A DNA stretch of 26,552 nt, from contig DDYF01000033.1 in assembly GCA_002347645.1 (NCBI GenBank), forward strand, positions 1 to 26,552, in the 5' to 3' direction. The notes under the pieces were generated by a model. The model saw only the letters and a list, made by a program, of their open reading frames with translations. It made no database searches and was not told the origin of the DNA. The stretch is from Thermoleophilia bacterium UBA2241. Its GTDB lineage: Bacteria > Actinomycetota > Thermoleophilia > UBA2241. Below, one piece after another: positions 14,469 to 20,789 of the stretch. A program made the position numbers and the translations under genes. Numbering within the stretch: position 1 is the first letter of the stretch; each line of letters starts with the position of its first letter.

Positions 14469-15323
14469 ATGGGAGCCATCAGAGAGCTCGACGTCCGCGA
14501 GGTCACGGCGGCCGTGCAGGAGCTATGTATCACGGCCAACTACGACCTGCCGGTGGACGTCTACGAGGCGCTGAAGAAGGCGCAGGGTGAAGAGGAGTCG
14601 CCGGTCGGGGCGGAGGTCCTCGGCCAGCTCATCGAGAACGCCGACATCGCCGCCCGCGACCGCGTGCCGATCTGCCAGGACACCGGCCTCGCGGTCTTCT
14701 TCGTCGACCTCGGCCAGGACGTCCACCTCGTCGGCGGCGACTTCGCGGCGGCCGTGAACGAAGGCGTGCGCCAGGGGTATCTCGACGGCTACCTGCGCAA
14801 GTCGGCCGCCGAGGAGCCGGCGCACGCCCGGCGCAACACCAAGGACAACACGCCGGCGATCGTCCACACGAGCATCGTGCCGGGCGACAAGGTGCAGATC
14901 ACGATGATGGCCAAGGGCGGCGGCGCCGAGAACATGAGCAGCCTCAACATGCTCAAGCCGTCGCAGGGCTGGGCCGGGATGAGCCAGGCGGTCGTCGACA
15001 CGGTGAGCCGCGCCGGCTCGAACCCGTGCCCGCCGGTGGTCATCGGCGTCGGCATCGGCGGCACCATCGACATGGTCACCGTGCTGGCCAAGAAGGCTCT
15101 GCTGCGCGAGATCGGCTCGGTGCACCCCGACCCGCGCATCGCCGAGATGGAGGCCGAGCTGCTGGCGCGCATCAACGCGCTCGGCATCGGCCCGCAAGGG
15201 CTCGGCGGTCGCACGACCGCTCTCGCGGTGTTCATCGAGGAGATGCCCTGTCACATCGCCAGCATGCCGATGGCCGTGAACGTGCAGTGTCACGCCCAGC
15301 GGCACACGTCCGTCACGCTCTGA
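14469..15323 (+). CDS. fumA: Fumarate hydratase class I, alpha subunit
   Basis: A 284-aa subunit of the oxygen-sensitive [4Fe-4S] fumarase (also related to L(+)-tartrate dehydratase), which interconverts fumarate and malate. The three cluster Cys are Cys69 (PICQDTG), Cys187 (SNPCPP) and Cys261 (EMPCHIA). TKDNTPA and GAKGGGxEN-like (MAKGGGAENMS) segments are family hallmarks. In this two-subunit form the cluster sits in alpha and substrate residues come from both chains. It follows the malic enzyme by 5 nt and precedes beta by 13 nt. An oxygen-labile fumarase suggests anaerobic or low-oxygen growth. Tartrate dehydratase is the main alternative, but linkage to malic enzyme favours fumarase. Confidence 0.94.
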   Translation: MGAIRELDVREVTAAVQELCITANYDLPVDVYEALKKAQGEEESPVGAEVLGQLIENADIAARDRVPICQDTGLAVFFVDLGQDVHLVGGDFAAAVNEGVRQGYLDGYLRKSAAEEPAHARRNTKDNTPAIVHTSIVPGDKVQITMMAKGGGAENMSSLNMLKPSQGWAGMSQAVVDTVSRAGSNPCPPVVIGVGIGGTIDMVTVLAKKALLREIGSVHPDPRIAEMEAELLARINALGIGPQGLGGRTTALAVFIEEMPCHIASMPMAVNVQCHAQRHTSVTL

Positions 15324-15336
15324 GAGGGGAGGAGAG

Positions 15337-15894
15337 ATGGCCGCCAAGAAGATCACCACGCCCCTCACCGACGAAGTCGTGAAGAGCCTGAGGGCGGGCG
15401 ACGCGGTCGAGATCACCGGCGTGATCTACCAGGCGCGCGACGCGGCGCACAAGCGGCTCGTCGCGCTGATCGAGGCCGGCGAGGCGCTCCCGTTCGAGCT
15501 CCAAGGCGCCGTCGTGTACTACATGGGGCCGTCGCCGGCCAAGCCCGGCAACCCGATCGGCTCGGCCGGTCCGACGACCAGCGGCCGCATGGACGCGTAC
15601 GCACCGCTGCTCATGAAGCACGGGCTCAAGGGCATGATCGGCAAGGGTCTGCGGACGGCCGAGGTGAAGCAGGCGATGGTCGACGAGACGGCGGTGTACT
15701 TCGCCGCGACCGGCGGGGCCGGCGCCCTGCTCGCCCAGCGCATCACCGGCAACGAGGTCATCGCCTGGCCCGAGCTGGGCGCCGAGGCGGTCGCCCGCCT
15801 CGACGTCGTCGACTTCCCGGCCATCGTGGTGAACGACTGCCACGGCGGGGATCTCTACGAGGAGGGGCGCGCCAAGTACGCGCGCGAGGCCTGA
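15337..15894 (+). CDS. fumB: Fumarate hydratase class I, beta subunit
   Basis: A 185-aa partner of the alpha subunit. The family pattern is clear: ITGVIYQARDAAHKRL, YYMGPSPAKPG, GSAGPTTSGRMD, GMIGKG and the closing WPELGAEAVARLDVVDFPAIV. The swivelling beta domain supplies substrate-binding residues (SGRMD and GKG loops). The ATG has a strong GGGGAGGAGAG upstream. It is the last gene of the malic enzyme-fumarase operon. Separate alpha and beta genes are typical of thermophiles, clostridia and many deep actinobacteria, in contrast to the fused E. coli FumA. Gene symbols for the subunits vary between organisms. Confidence 0.93.
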   Translation: MAAKKITTPLTDEVVKSLRAGDAVEITGVIYQARDAAHKRLVALIEAGEALPFELQGAVVYYMGPSPAKPGNPIGSAGPTTSGRMDAYAPLLMKHGLKGMIGKGLRTAEVKQAMVDETAVYFAATGGAGALLAQRITGNEVIAWPELGAEAVARLDVVDFPAIVVNDCHGGDLYEEGRAKYAREA

Positions 15895-15930
15895 GGCGTC
15901 GCCGACGAGCCCGCCTCCTGCCGGGCCGCG

Positions 15931-15985
15931 CGCCCTGGGCTTCGACGTCGACTACGTCCCGCTGGAGGAAGCCGCCGCCTCGTGA
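15931..15985 (+). pseudogene. Possible C-terminal remnant of an unidentified gene
   Basis: Between fumarase beta and the hairpin at 16009, the frame ending with TGA 15983-15985 reads RALGFDVDYVPLEEAAAS. It uses host-like codons almost all ending in G or C and looks like a genuine protein end. No start codon or homologous upstream part is present in that frame, because the fumarase beta gene occupies it in another frame. It could be a decayed or deleted gene, or chance. I cannot name a parent protein. Confidence 0.3.
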
Positions 15986-16008
15986 CGCCGGGCGGCGCGA
16001 AGAAGAGA

Positions 16009-16034
16009 GGCGGGGCGCCATGCGGCGCCCCGCC
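16009..16034 (+). terminator. Perfect 11-bp hairpin after the fumarase operon
   Basis: Arms 16009-16019 and 16024-16034 are exact reverse complements with an ATGC loop. No U-tract follows; the downstream TATAAT starts 2 nt later. It probably ends the fumarase transcript and covers the -35 region of the next promoter. Confidence 0.55.
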
Positions 16035-16036
16035 CG

Positions 16037-16051
16037 TATAATCGTGGCATG
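16037..16051 (+). promoter_or_regulatory. Consensus -10 (TATAAT) with leaderless start
   Basis: TATAAT at 16037-16042, then 6 nt, then ATG 16049. The -35 region falls inside the hairpin at 16009-16034 and has no recognisable hexamer. Confidence 0.6.
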
Positions 16052-16066
16052 GAGATGGCGTCGTGA
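16049..16066 (+). CDS. Leaderless five-codon ORF coupled to the DUF4126 gene
   Basis: ATG 16049 begins a short frame reading MEMAS and a TGA stop at 16064-16066. The stop overlaps the GTG start of the next gene (GTGA). The ATG sits exactly where transcription from the TATAAT box should begin. It would load ribosomes on a leaderless mRNA and hand them to GTG 16063 by termination-reinitiation. The frame and promoter geometry are seen directly; translation is inferred. Confidence 0.4.
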   Translation: MEMAS

Positions 16067-16635
16067 GCTGGCTGGTCGACCTCGGGCGTATGCTCGGGCT
16101 CGGCGGCACGGCCGGGTTTCGCCCCTCCCTCACTCTCGCCATCGTCGCCGTCATGCAGAACCTCGGCTGGGGCACGCCGGTGAGCGACACCTTCGCCTTC
16201 CTCGGGCACTGGCTCGCCGTGGTCGTGTTCGTCTCCCTGGCGATCTTCGAATCGGGCTTCGACAAAGTGCCCAGGGTCGACCGCATCCAGGACCGTTTGA
16301 CGATGCCGTATCGCGTCGCCTGCGGGGCGGTCGCCGGCGCCGCGCTGGTCGGACATGGCGCGATCGGGCTGGTCGCGGGCCTGTTCATCGGCGGCGGCAT
16401 GGCGTGGCTCGCCCTGCGCTCCAAGCACGAGACGCGCCCACTGTCGACGAGCAGCGAAGCGGTCGTCCCGATGATCAGCCTCGGCGAAGACCTGCTCGTC
16501 TTCGGCGGGACCGCCGCGACGGTGATGTGGGGCTGGGCGGGCTTTGCGGTCTTCGCGATCGCCGTCGCGATGCACGTCCGCCGCCGGGTGGTGCGACGGC
16601 GCAAGTACCGTCGCCTGCGGGCGCATGGGGTATGA
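16063..16635 (+). CDS. DUF4126-family membrane protein
   Basis: A 190-aa hydrophobic protein. The opening GLGGTAGFRPSLTLAIVAVM matches DUF4126, whose members begin with a similar GLxxxAGxRP helix. TM segments are at about 12-32, 43-63, 84-117 (possibly two) and 142-168. A Lys/Arg-rich tail closes the protein, implying a cytoplasmic C-terminus. The biochemical role of DUF4126 is unknown. GTG 16063 overlaps the upstream mini-ORF stop. The stop at 16633-16635 lies 7 nt before the pcm ATG, so it heads the pcm-acylphosphatase-HD operon. Confidence 0.72.
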   Translation: MSWLVDLGRMLGLGGTAGFRPSLTLAIVAVMQNLGWGTPVSDTFAFLGHWLAVVVFVSLAIFESGFDKVPRVDRIQDRLTMPYRVACGAVAGAALVGHGAIGLVAGLFIGGGMAWLALRSKHETRPLSTSSEAVVPMISLGEDLLVFGGTAATVMWGWAGFAVFAIAVAMHVRRRVVRRRKYRRLRAHGV

Positions 16636-16642
16636 AGTGAAC

Positions 16643-17386
16643 ATGGGCGAGCAGCGTGACCAGAAGAGGACGGGCGCGGACGACTCAGCCGCCGCCCGCC
16701 GCTTACGCATGGTCGAACGCCAGCTCGTCGGGCGCGACGTCCGCGACGGCGACGTCCTCGCCGCGATGCGCGCGGTGCCGCGGCACCTCTTCGTGCCCGA
16801 CGACCTCGAGCACGCCGCCTACGACGACAGTCCCCTGCCCATCGGCTTCGGTCAGACGATCTCGCAGCCCTACATGGTCGCGTACATGACCGAGCTCTTG
16901 CGCGTGAACGTGCGCAGCCGCGTGCTCGACGTGGGCGCGGGCTCGGGGTACCAGACGGCCGTGCTGGCCGAGCTGGCCGGCGAGGTGTTCGCCATCGAGC
17001 GGGTCGCGGCGCTCGCCGGGCACGCACGTGAGCTCCTGGCGCGCCTCGGGTACGGCAACGTCCAGCTCCTGCTCGGGGACGGGACCAAGGGGTGGGCGGA
17101 GCACGCACCCTACGACGGCATCATGGTCGCGGCGGCGGCGGCGGAGCCGCCGCCGCCGCTCCTCGAGCAGCTCGCCGAGGGGGGCCGGCTGGTGATCCCC
17201 CTGGGACCGTCCCACGGCGATCAGGTGCTCACCGTCTACGAGCGGCACGCTGACGGGCTGCACGCGGAACGCTATCTGCGCTGCCGGTTCGTGCCGTTGA
17301 TTGGCGCGGAGCAGCGCGACGTCGCCGTTGTGCGCGACGACGGTGCCGACGACGACCCCCGTCCGCCACGCTGGGACGAGGTGTAG
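16643..17386 (+). CDS. pcm: Protein-L-isoaspartate O-methyltransferase
   Basis: A 247-aa SAM-dependent enzyme that methylates isoaspartyl residues in aged proteins so that they can revert to Asp. Family motifs are RAVPRHLFVPDD, the GQTISQPYMVAYMTEL region, SAM motif I LDVGAGSGYQTAVLAEL, FAIER as motif post-I, and GRLVIPLGP. It is longer than E. coli Pcm (208 aa) by a charged N-terminus and an Asp/Pro-rich C-terminal tail. Residues around EPPPPLL come from a GC-triplet hairpin in the DNA. ATG 16643 was chosen; GTG 16637 and ATG 16625 are in-frame alternatives, the latter overlapping DUF4126. It is 2 nt from the acylphosphatase gene. Confidence 0.93.
   Translation: MGEQRDQKRTGADDSAAARRLRMVERQLVGRDVRDGDVLAAMRAVPRHLFVPDDLEHAAYDDSPLPIGFGQTISQPYMVAYMTELLRVNVRSRVLDVGAGSGYQTAVLAELAGEVFAIERVAALAGHARELLARLGYGNVQLLLGDGTKGWAEHAPYDGIMVAAAAAEPPPPLLEQLAEGGRLVIPLGPSHGDQVLTVYERHADGLHAERYLRCRFVPLIGAEQRDVAVVRDDGADDDPRPPRWDEV
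17132..17159. repeat. 13-bp inverted repeat of GGC/GCC triplets in pcm
   Basis: Positions 17132-17144 pair with 17147-17159 around a 2-nt centre. The sequence is (GGC)n followed by (CGC)n and encodes Ala5-Glu-Pro4. Confidence 0.65.
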
Positions 17387-17388
17387 CC

Positions 17389-17658
17389 GTGAGGACCGTA
17401 CGGCTGCAGATCCACGGGCGCGTGCAAGGTGTGTGGTACCGCGCCTCGACGCGCAGCGAGGCCGAGCGTCTCGGCGTGCACGGGTGGGTCCGCAATCGCA
17501 GCGACGGGACAGTCGAGGCGCTCGTGCAGGGTGACGCCGGCGCCGTCGAGGAGCTCGTCGCCTGGTGCCGCCGGGGTCCCTCGGGCGCCGCGGTGTCGCG
17601 GGTCGACGTGAGCGAGGTCGACGGCGGGGACATCCCGGCTGGCTTCCAGATAAGGTAG
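17389..17658 (+). CDS. acyP: Acylphosphatase
   Basis: An 89-aa enzyme that hydrolyses carboxyl-phosphate bonds (acyl phosphates). The full signature is present: GRVQGVWYRAST with catalytic Arg18, and GWVRNRSDGTVEA with catalytic Asn36. The length is typical (about 90 aa). The GTG start is 2 nt after the pcm stop; the gene is read in the same transcript as pcm and the HD protein. Possible roles are removal of aspartyl- or glutamyl-phosphate damage, or clearing carbamoyl phosphate. The linkage to pcm fits a housekeeping role with damaged carboxyl groups, but this is inferred. Confidence 0.93.
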   Translation: MRTVRLQIHGRVQGVWYRASTRSEAERLGVHGWVRNRSDGTVEALVQGDAGAVEELVAWCRRGPSGAAVSRVDVSEVDGGDIPAGFQIR

Positions 17659-17663
17659 GGACG

Positions 17664-18371
17664 ATGAGCGACGCAGAGAGGAAGCCCGGGACGGCGGCGT
17701 GCGAGACCGGCGCGGTCACGCTCGAGGTGGTCCGCCGCGACCCCGAGGTGTGCCAGTTCGTGCGCAAGGCCGACGAGAACCTGGCCGTGCTGGGGTACAC
17801 GGAGCACGGGCCGCGGCACGCCGGGCTGGTGGCGGACATCGCGCAGAACGTGCTCCTGCGACTCGGCCGTCCGCACCGCGAGGCCGAACTGGCGGCGGTC
17901 GCCGGCTACCTGCACGACATCGGCAACGGCATCAGCCGGCTCGACCACGGCATCGCCGCCGCGCTGATCGCGCAGCGCGTCCTCGAGCGGCTGGGCATGC
18001 CGCCGGACGAGATCGTCGAGGTGATGTGCGCGATCGGCAACCACGAGGAGGAGTACGGTGAGCCGGTCAGCGCGCTGGCGGCGGCCGTCATCCTCGCCGA
18101 CAAGTCGGACGTGCACCGCAGCCGGGTGCGCGTGGTCGACCCCGACACGGACGACATCCACGACCGCGTCAACGCCGCGACGCAGCGCTCCTTTCTCGCC
18201 GTCGACGCGCACGCCAAGACGATCACGCTGCAGATGGAGATCGACACGGAGGCGATCCGCCTCATGGAGTACTTCGAGATCTTCCTCGAGCGCATGGTGA
18301 TGTGCCGCAAGGCCGCCGAGTCGCTCGGCTGCAGGTTCGGGCTGGAGATCAACGGGACCCGGCTGTTGTGA
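17664..18371 (+). CDS. HD-domain metal-dependent phosphohydrolase
   Basis: A 235-aa protein. The HD motif is formed by His52 (HGPRHAGL), His84-Asp85 (YLHDIGN) and Asp in ADKSDVHRSR, with an extra His in GNHEEEYG. These are the metal ligands of HD phosphohydrolases that cleave nucleotides or cyclic dinucleotides. The C-terminal region (about 185-235) has no clear second domain. The ATG follows GGTAGGG and lies 5 nt after the acylphosphatase stop. It is the last gene of the DUF4126-pcm-acyP cluster. The substrate is unknown. Confidence 0.82.
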   Translation: MSDAERKPGTAACETGAVTLEVVRRDPEVCQFVRKADENLAVLGYTEHGPRHAGLVADIAQNVLLRLGRPHREAELAAVAGYLHDIGNGISRLDHGIAAALIAQRVLERLGMPPDEIVEVMCAIGNHEEEYGEPVSALAAAVILADKSDVHRSRVRVVDPDTDDIHDRVNAATQRSFLAVDAHAKTITLQMEIDTEAIRLMEYFEIFLERMVMCRKAAESLGCRFGLEINGTRLL

Positions 18372-18408
18372 GCGGGGCGGCGCGGGGGGTCCTGGCCGCC
18401 GTGTCCTG

Positions 18409-18449
18409 TAGCATACGCGCGTGACGATCGGGACGGTCGCGGACCGTCC
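18409..18449 (+). promoter_or_regulatory. -10 box and operator-like palindrome before the YtxH gene
   Basis: TAGCAT (18409-18414), 6 nt, GTG at 18421. GGACGGTC (18431-18438) and its exact complement GACCGTCC (18442-18449) follow, centred about 20 nt after the expected start point. The palindrome could be an operator or an RNA hairpin near the 5' end. Confidence 0.45.
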
Positions 18450-18481
18450 ACCCGCGCCGAAGACGGCACCGGAGGTGTGTG

Positions 18482-18775
18482 GTGAGCAGAGACAAGAAGA
18501 CCAGGCGTCGTGGCGGCTTCCTGGCCGGCGCGCTCATCGGCGGGGCGGTCGCCCTCTTGGCCACGCCGCTGACGGGCAAGGAGGCGCGCGAGAAGCTGAG
18601 GGCCGCCCTCGGTGGCGAGGGGCTCGGCGGGTTCGACCTGCGGGGCCAGGCCGACAAGCTCAAAGACGCCGTGGGCGCCGGCAGGGAGTCGGCCGCCGAT
18701 CAGTCCGAAGAGCTGAAGCGCAAGATCGAAGAGACGCGCTCGCGCCTGCGGCAGCAGATGGACGAGGTGGAGTGA
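18482..18775 (+). CDS. YtxH-domain protein
   Basis: A 97-aa protein: a basic N-terminus, one TM/glycine-rich segment (GGFLAGALIGGAVALLATP, about 11-29), then TGKEAREKL and an amphipathic helix or coiled-coil to the end. This is the YtxH (gas vesicle/general-stress-like) layout. Such proteins are linked to general stress in Bacillus, but molecular function is unclear. GTG 18482 has GGAGG at 18471-18475 with 6-nt spacing; GTG 18479 is possible. It is followed by a metallophosphoesterase on the same strand. Confidence 0.72.
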   Translation: MSRDKKTRRRGGFLAGALIGGAVALLATPLTGKEAREKLRAALGGEGLGGFDLRGQADKLKDAVGAGRESAADQSEELKRKIEETRSRLRQQMDEVE

Positions 18776-18821
18776 CGGCGGCCCGGCCGCAGCGGAAAGC
18801 GTCTTGCGGCTCCGGGGCTTC

Positions 18822-19664
18822 ATGAGAGGTCTGACGAGGGCGGCGGCCGCGCTGGGCGCGGCCGCCGCCCTCGGTGCGGTGTACATGGTGGTCGAGGCCC
18901 AGGCGGTCAGGCGCGTCGCGCGGCATCTGCCGGCGCCCGGCGTGCATCCCGACCTCGACGGCCTGGTCGTCGTGCACCTCTCCGACTTCCACGCCGGCTT
19001 CCGGCCCAGCCTCAACCTGCGTGCGATGCGGCGCGCCGTCGACCTGACGCTCGCCGAACGCCCCGACCTGATCGTCATCACCGGCGACCTGGCGCCGGGC
19101 CCACGGCCTTCGGCCGAGTTCCGGCGCCAGCTCTCGCGCCTGCGAGCTCCCCTGGGCGTCTTCGCCGTGCTCGGCAACCACGACCACGGCGACAGCAAGG
19201 CGCCCTTCGTCCGCGCGTCTGACCCGGCCGACATCGAGGCGTGCGGCGTGCGCCTGCTCGTGAACGACGTCGCCTCCGTCACGCGCGGAGCGGGCGACGT
19301 CCAGGTCTGCGGGGTCGACGACAGCGGCCGCGGCCGCGACGACCTGCCGACGGTCCGCGCGAAGCTCGACCGGCGGCCCGGCGTCCTGCGCCTCTTGCTC
19401 ACCCACCATGCCAAGGTCGCGATGAGAGCGGCGCCCGGCGAGTTCGCCATGGCCTTTGCCGGCGACACGCACGGTGGCCAGATCTGTCTTCCGCTGCCGG
19501 GACGACGCATCATGCTGAGCGACCCGGGCGCCCGCTTCGCAGAGGGCGAGTACGAGGTCGCCGGCCGGCGCCTGTACGTCACGCGCGGCGTCGGCACGAG
19601 CCTGCTTCCCTTCCGCGCGTTCTGCAGGCCCGAGGTCGTCGCGTTCACCGTCGACGCCGGTTGA
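18822..19664 (+). CDS. Membrane-anchored metallophosphoesterase, YkuE/YaeI-like
   Basis: A 280-aa calcineurin-like phosphoesterase. An N-terminal signal anchor (about 6-25, Ala-rich) is encoded by an 18-bp perfect inverted repeat. Metal motifs are LSDFHAG (D-x-H), GDLAPG, GNHDHG, LLLTHH and AGDTHGGQ. The last motif is normally G-H-T-H-G-G-Q; here the first His is Asp, which may still bind metal. YkuE-type enzymes act on membrane or wall phosphodiesters, or UDP-diacylglucosamine-like lipids. ATG 18822 is chosen; TTG 18804 has a better Shine-Dalgarno (GGAAAG) and would add six residues. It probably shares the YtxH transcript. The substrate is unknown. Confidence 0.85.
   Translation: MRGLTRAAAALGAAAALGAVYMVVEAQAVRRVARHLPAPGVHPDLDGLVVVHLSDFHAGFRPSLNLRAMRRAVDLTLAERPDLIVITGDLAPGPRPSAEFRRQLSRLRAPLGVFAVLGNHDHGDSKAPFVRASDPADIEACGVRLLVNDVASVTRGAGDVQVCGVDDSGRGRDDLPTVRAKLDRRPGVLRLLLTHHAKVAMRAAPGEFAMAFAGDTHGGQICLPLPGRRIMLSDPGARFAEGEYEVAGRRLYVTRGVGTSLLPFRAFCRPEVVAFTVDAG
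18835..18873. repeat. 18-bp perfect inverted repeat with 3-nt loop
   Basis: Positions 18835-18852 are the exact reverse complement of 18856-18873, loop TGG. It lies in the reading frame of the metallophosphoesterase and encodes the Ala-rich signal anchor. Confidence 0.85.
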
Positions 19665-19736
19665 CGGGGCGCGAAGGTCAGGGTCGGGCCGGTGCTGCCC
19701 CTGAGCGGTCGGCGTGCCCTCGGCGCGTCGCCGCGA

Positions 19737-19776
19737 TTGACACGGCACCGGCCGGACGCCTAGCGTCTGCCTCATG
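19737..19776 (+). promoter_or_regulatory. Strong leaderless promoter of the ArsR-PBP regulator
   Basis: TTGACA (19737-19742, full consensus), 18 nt, TAGCGT (19761-19766), 7 nt, ATG 19774. This is the best -35 in the window. Confidence 0.7.
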
Positions 19777-20775
19777 GACGATCTGCGCCACATCGAACGC
19801 GTCGAGCAGCTGAAGGCGCTCGCCAACGACGACCGGCGCGCGATCCTCCGTGTCCTCATGGCGAGACCGGCGACGCTCACCCAACTCGGGGAACGCTTCG
19901 GACGCCACCCGGCGTGGATCCGCCACCACGTCATGGCGCTGGAGCGAGCCGGGCTCGCGACGCTCGTCGAGTCGCGTCCGACCAAGGGCTACGTGGAGAA
20001 GTTCTACGCGGCGTCGGCCCGGGCGTTCACGGTCGACCTCATGGTGCTTCCCGACGAGGCCGAGACCGACCTGGTCGTGGTGGTGGGCAGCGACGACCTT
20101 GCCCTCGACCTGCTCGCCGGCCAGATGCGCGATGACGCTGCGGCGCCGGACCTGCTGACCATCCGACTCGGCAGCCTCGAGGGCCTGATCGCGCTGCGTC
20201 ACGGGCTCGGCCACGCCGCCGGCTGTCACCTCATCGACGGCGAGACCGGCGAGGCCAACGCCCCGTACGCCCGGCGCCTCTTCCCCGGACGTGACCTCGT
20301 CCTCGTGACGCTGGTCCGCCGGCAGCAGTGCCTTCTGGTCCCGCGGGGCAACCCCCTCGGGCTCGCGTCGCCCGCCGACGTCGCGCGTGCGGGAGCGCGG
20401 TTCGTCAACCGCAACCGTGGCTCGGGCACGAGGGTCTGGATCGATCGCGAACTGGCCGCCGGAGCGATCCGCCCGGTCGACGTCGCGGGGTACGAGGACG
20501 AGGTCAGCGGCCATCTGGAGGCGGCGCAGGCCGTCGACGAGGGGCGCGCCGACGCGGCCGTCGGCCTGCGCGCCGCCGGCCGGCGCCTGGGCCTGGAGAC
20601 CATCCCGCTCTTCGACGAGCAGTACGACCTGGTCACGCCGCGCGAGGTCTTCGAGGGGGCGCTCTTCCAGTCGCTGCTCGCGCACATCGTGACAGAGCGT
20701 TTCCGTCGTGCGGTCGGCGAGTTGGACGGGTACGATGCCGGTCTCACCGGCACGGTGACACCTCTGCGGGCGTAG
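19774..20775 (+). CDS. ArsR-type HTH fused to a PBP-like ligand-binding domain
   Basis: A 333-aa probable transcription factor. Residues about 5-75 are a winged helix of ArsR type (LKALANDDRRAILRVLMARPATLTQL, then RHHVMALERAGL). Residues about 95-325 match the PBP-like domain (PF12727-type, related to molybdate/tungstate-binding proteins): an RLGSLEGLIAL-like opening, NRNRGSGTRVWID, VDEGRADAAVGLRAAGRRLGL, and IPLFDEQYDLV. Most proteins with this domain carry a MerR/excisionase-type HTH, so the ArsR combination is less usual. The ligand could be an oxyanion or small organic molecule. It converges on the DUF362 gene with a 14-bp gap. The genes it controls are not obvious here. Confidence 0.85.
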   Translation: MDDLRHIERVEQLKALANDDRRAILRVLMARPATLTQLGERFGRHPAWIRHHVMALERAGLATLVESRPTKGYVEKFYAASARAFTVDLMVLPDEAETDLVVVVGSDDLALDLLAGQMRDDAAAPDLLTIRLGSLEGLIALRHGLGHAAGCHLIDGETGEANAPYARRLFPGRDLVLVTLVRRQQCLLVPRGNPLGLASPADVARAGARFVNRNRGSGTRVWIDRELAAGAIRPVDVAGYEDEVSGHLEAAQAVDEGRADAAVGLRAAGRRLGLETIPLFDEQYDLVTPREVFEGALFQSLLAHIVTERFRRAVGELDGYDAGLTGTVTPLRA

Positions 20776-20789
20776 CCGCCCGGACGGCG

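Noticed and set aside
17129..17160. CRISPR or microsatellite array at the GGC/GCC triplets
   Set aside because: It is one short triplet run with a mirror half, has no spacers, and is inside pcm coding sequence.
18421..18825. A 134-codon protein starting at the leaderless GTG 18421
   Set aside because: Its codon usage loses the G/C third-position bias once the YtxH gene begins. The YtxH frame has the motif and the ribosome binding site. Only the first part might be a leader.
17906..19648. Minus-strand frame of 580 codons
   Set aside because: It is antisense to the HD, YtxH and metallophosphoesterase genes, is low-complexity and has no motif.
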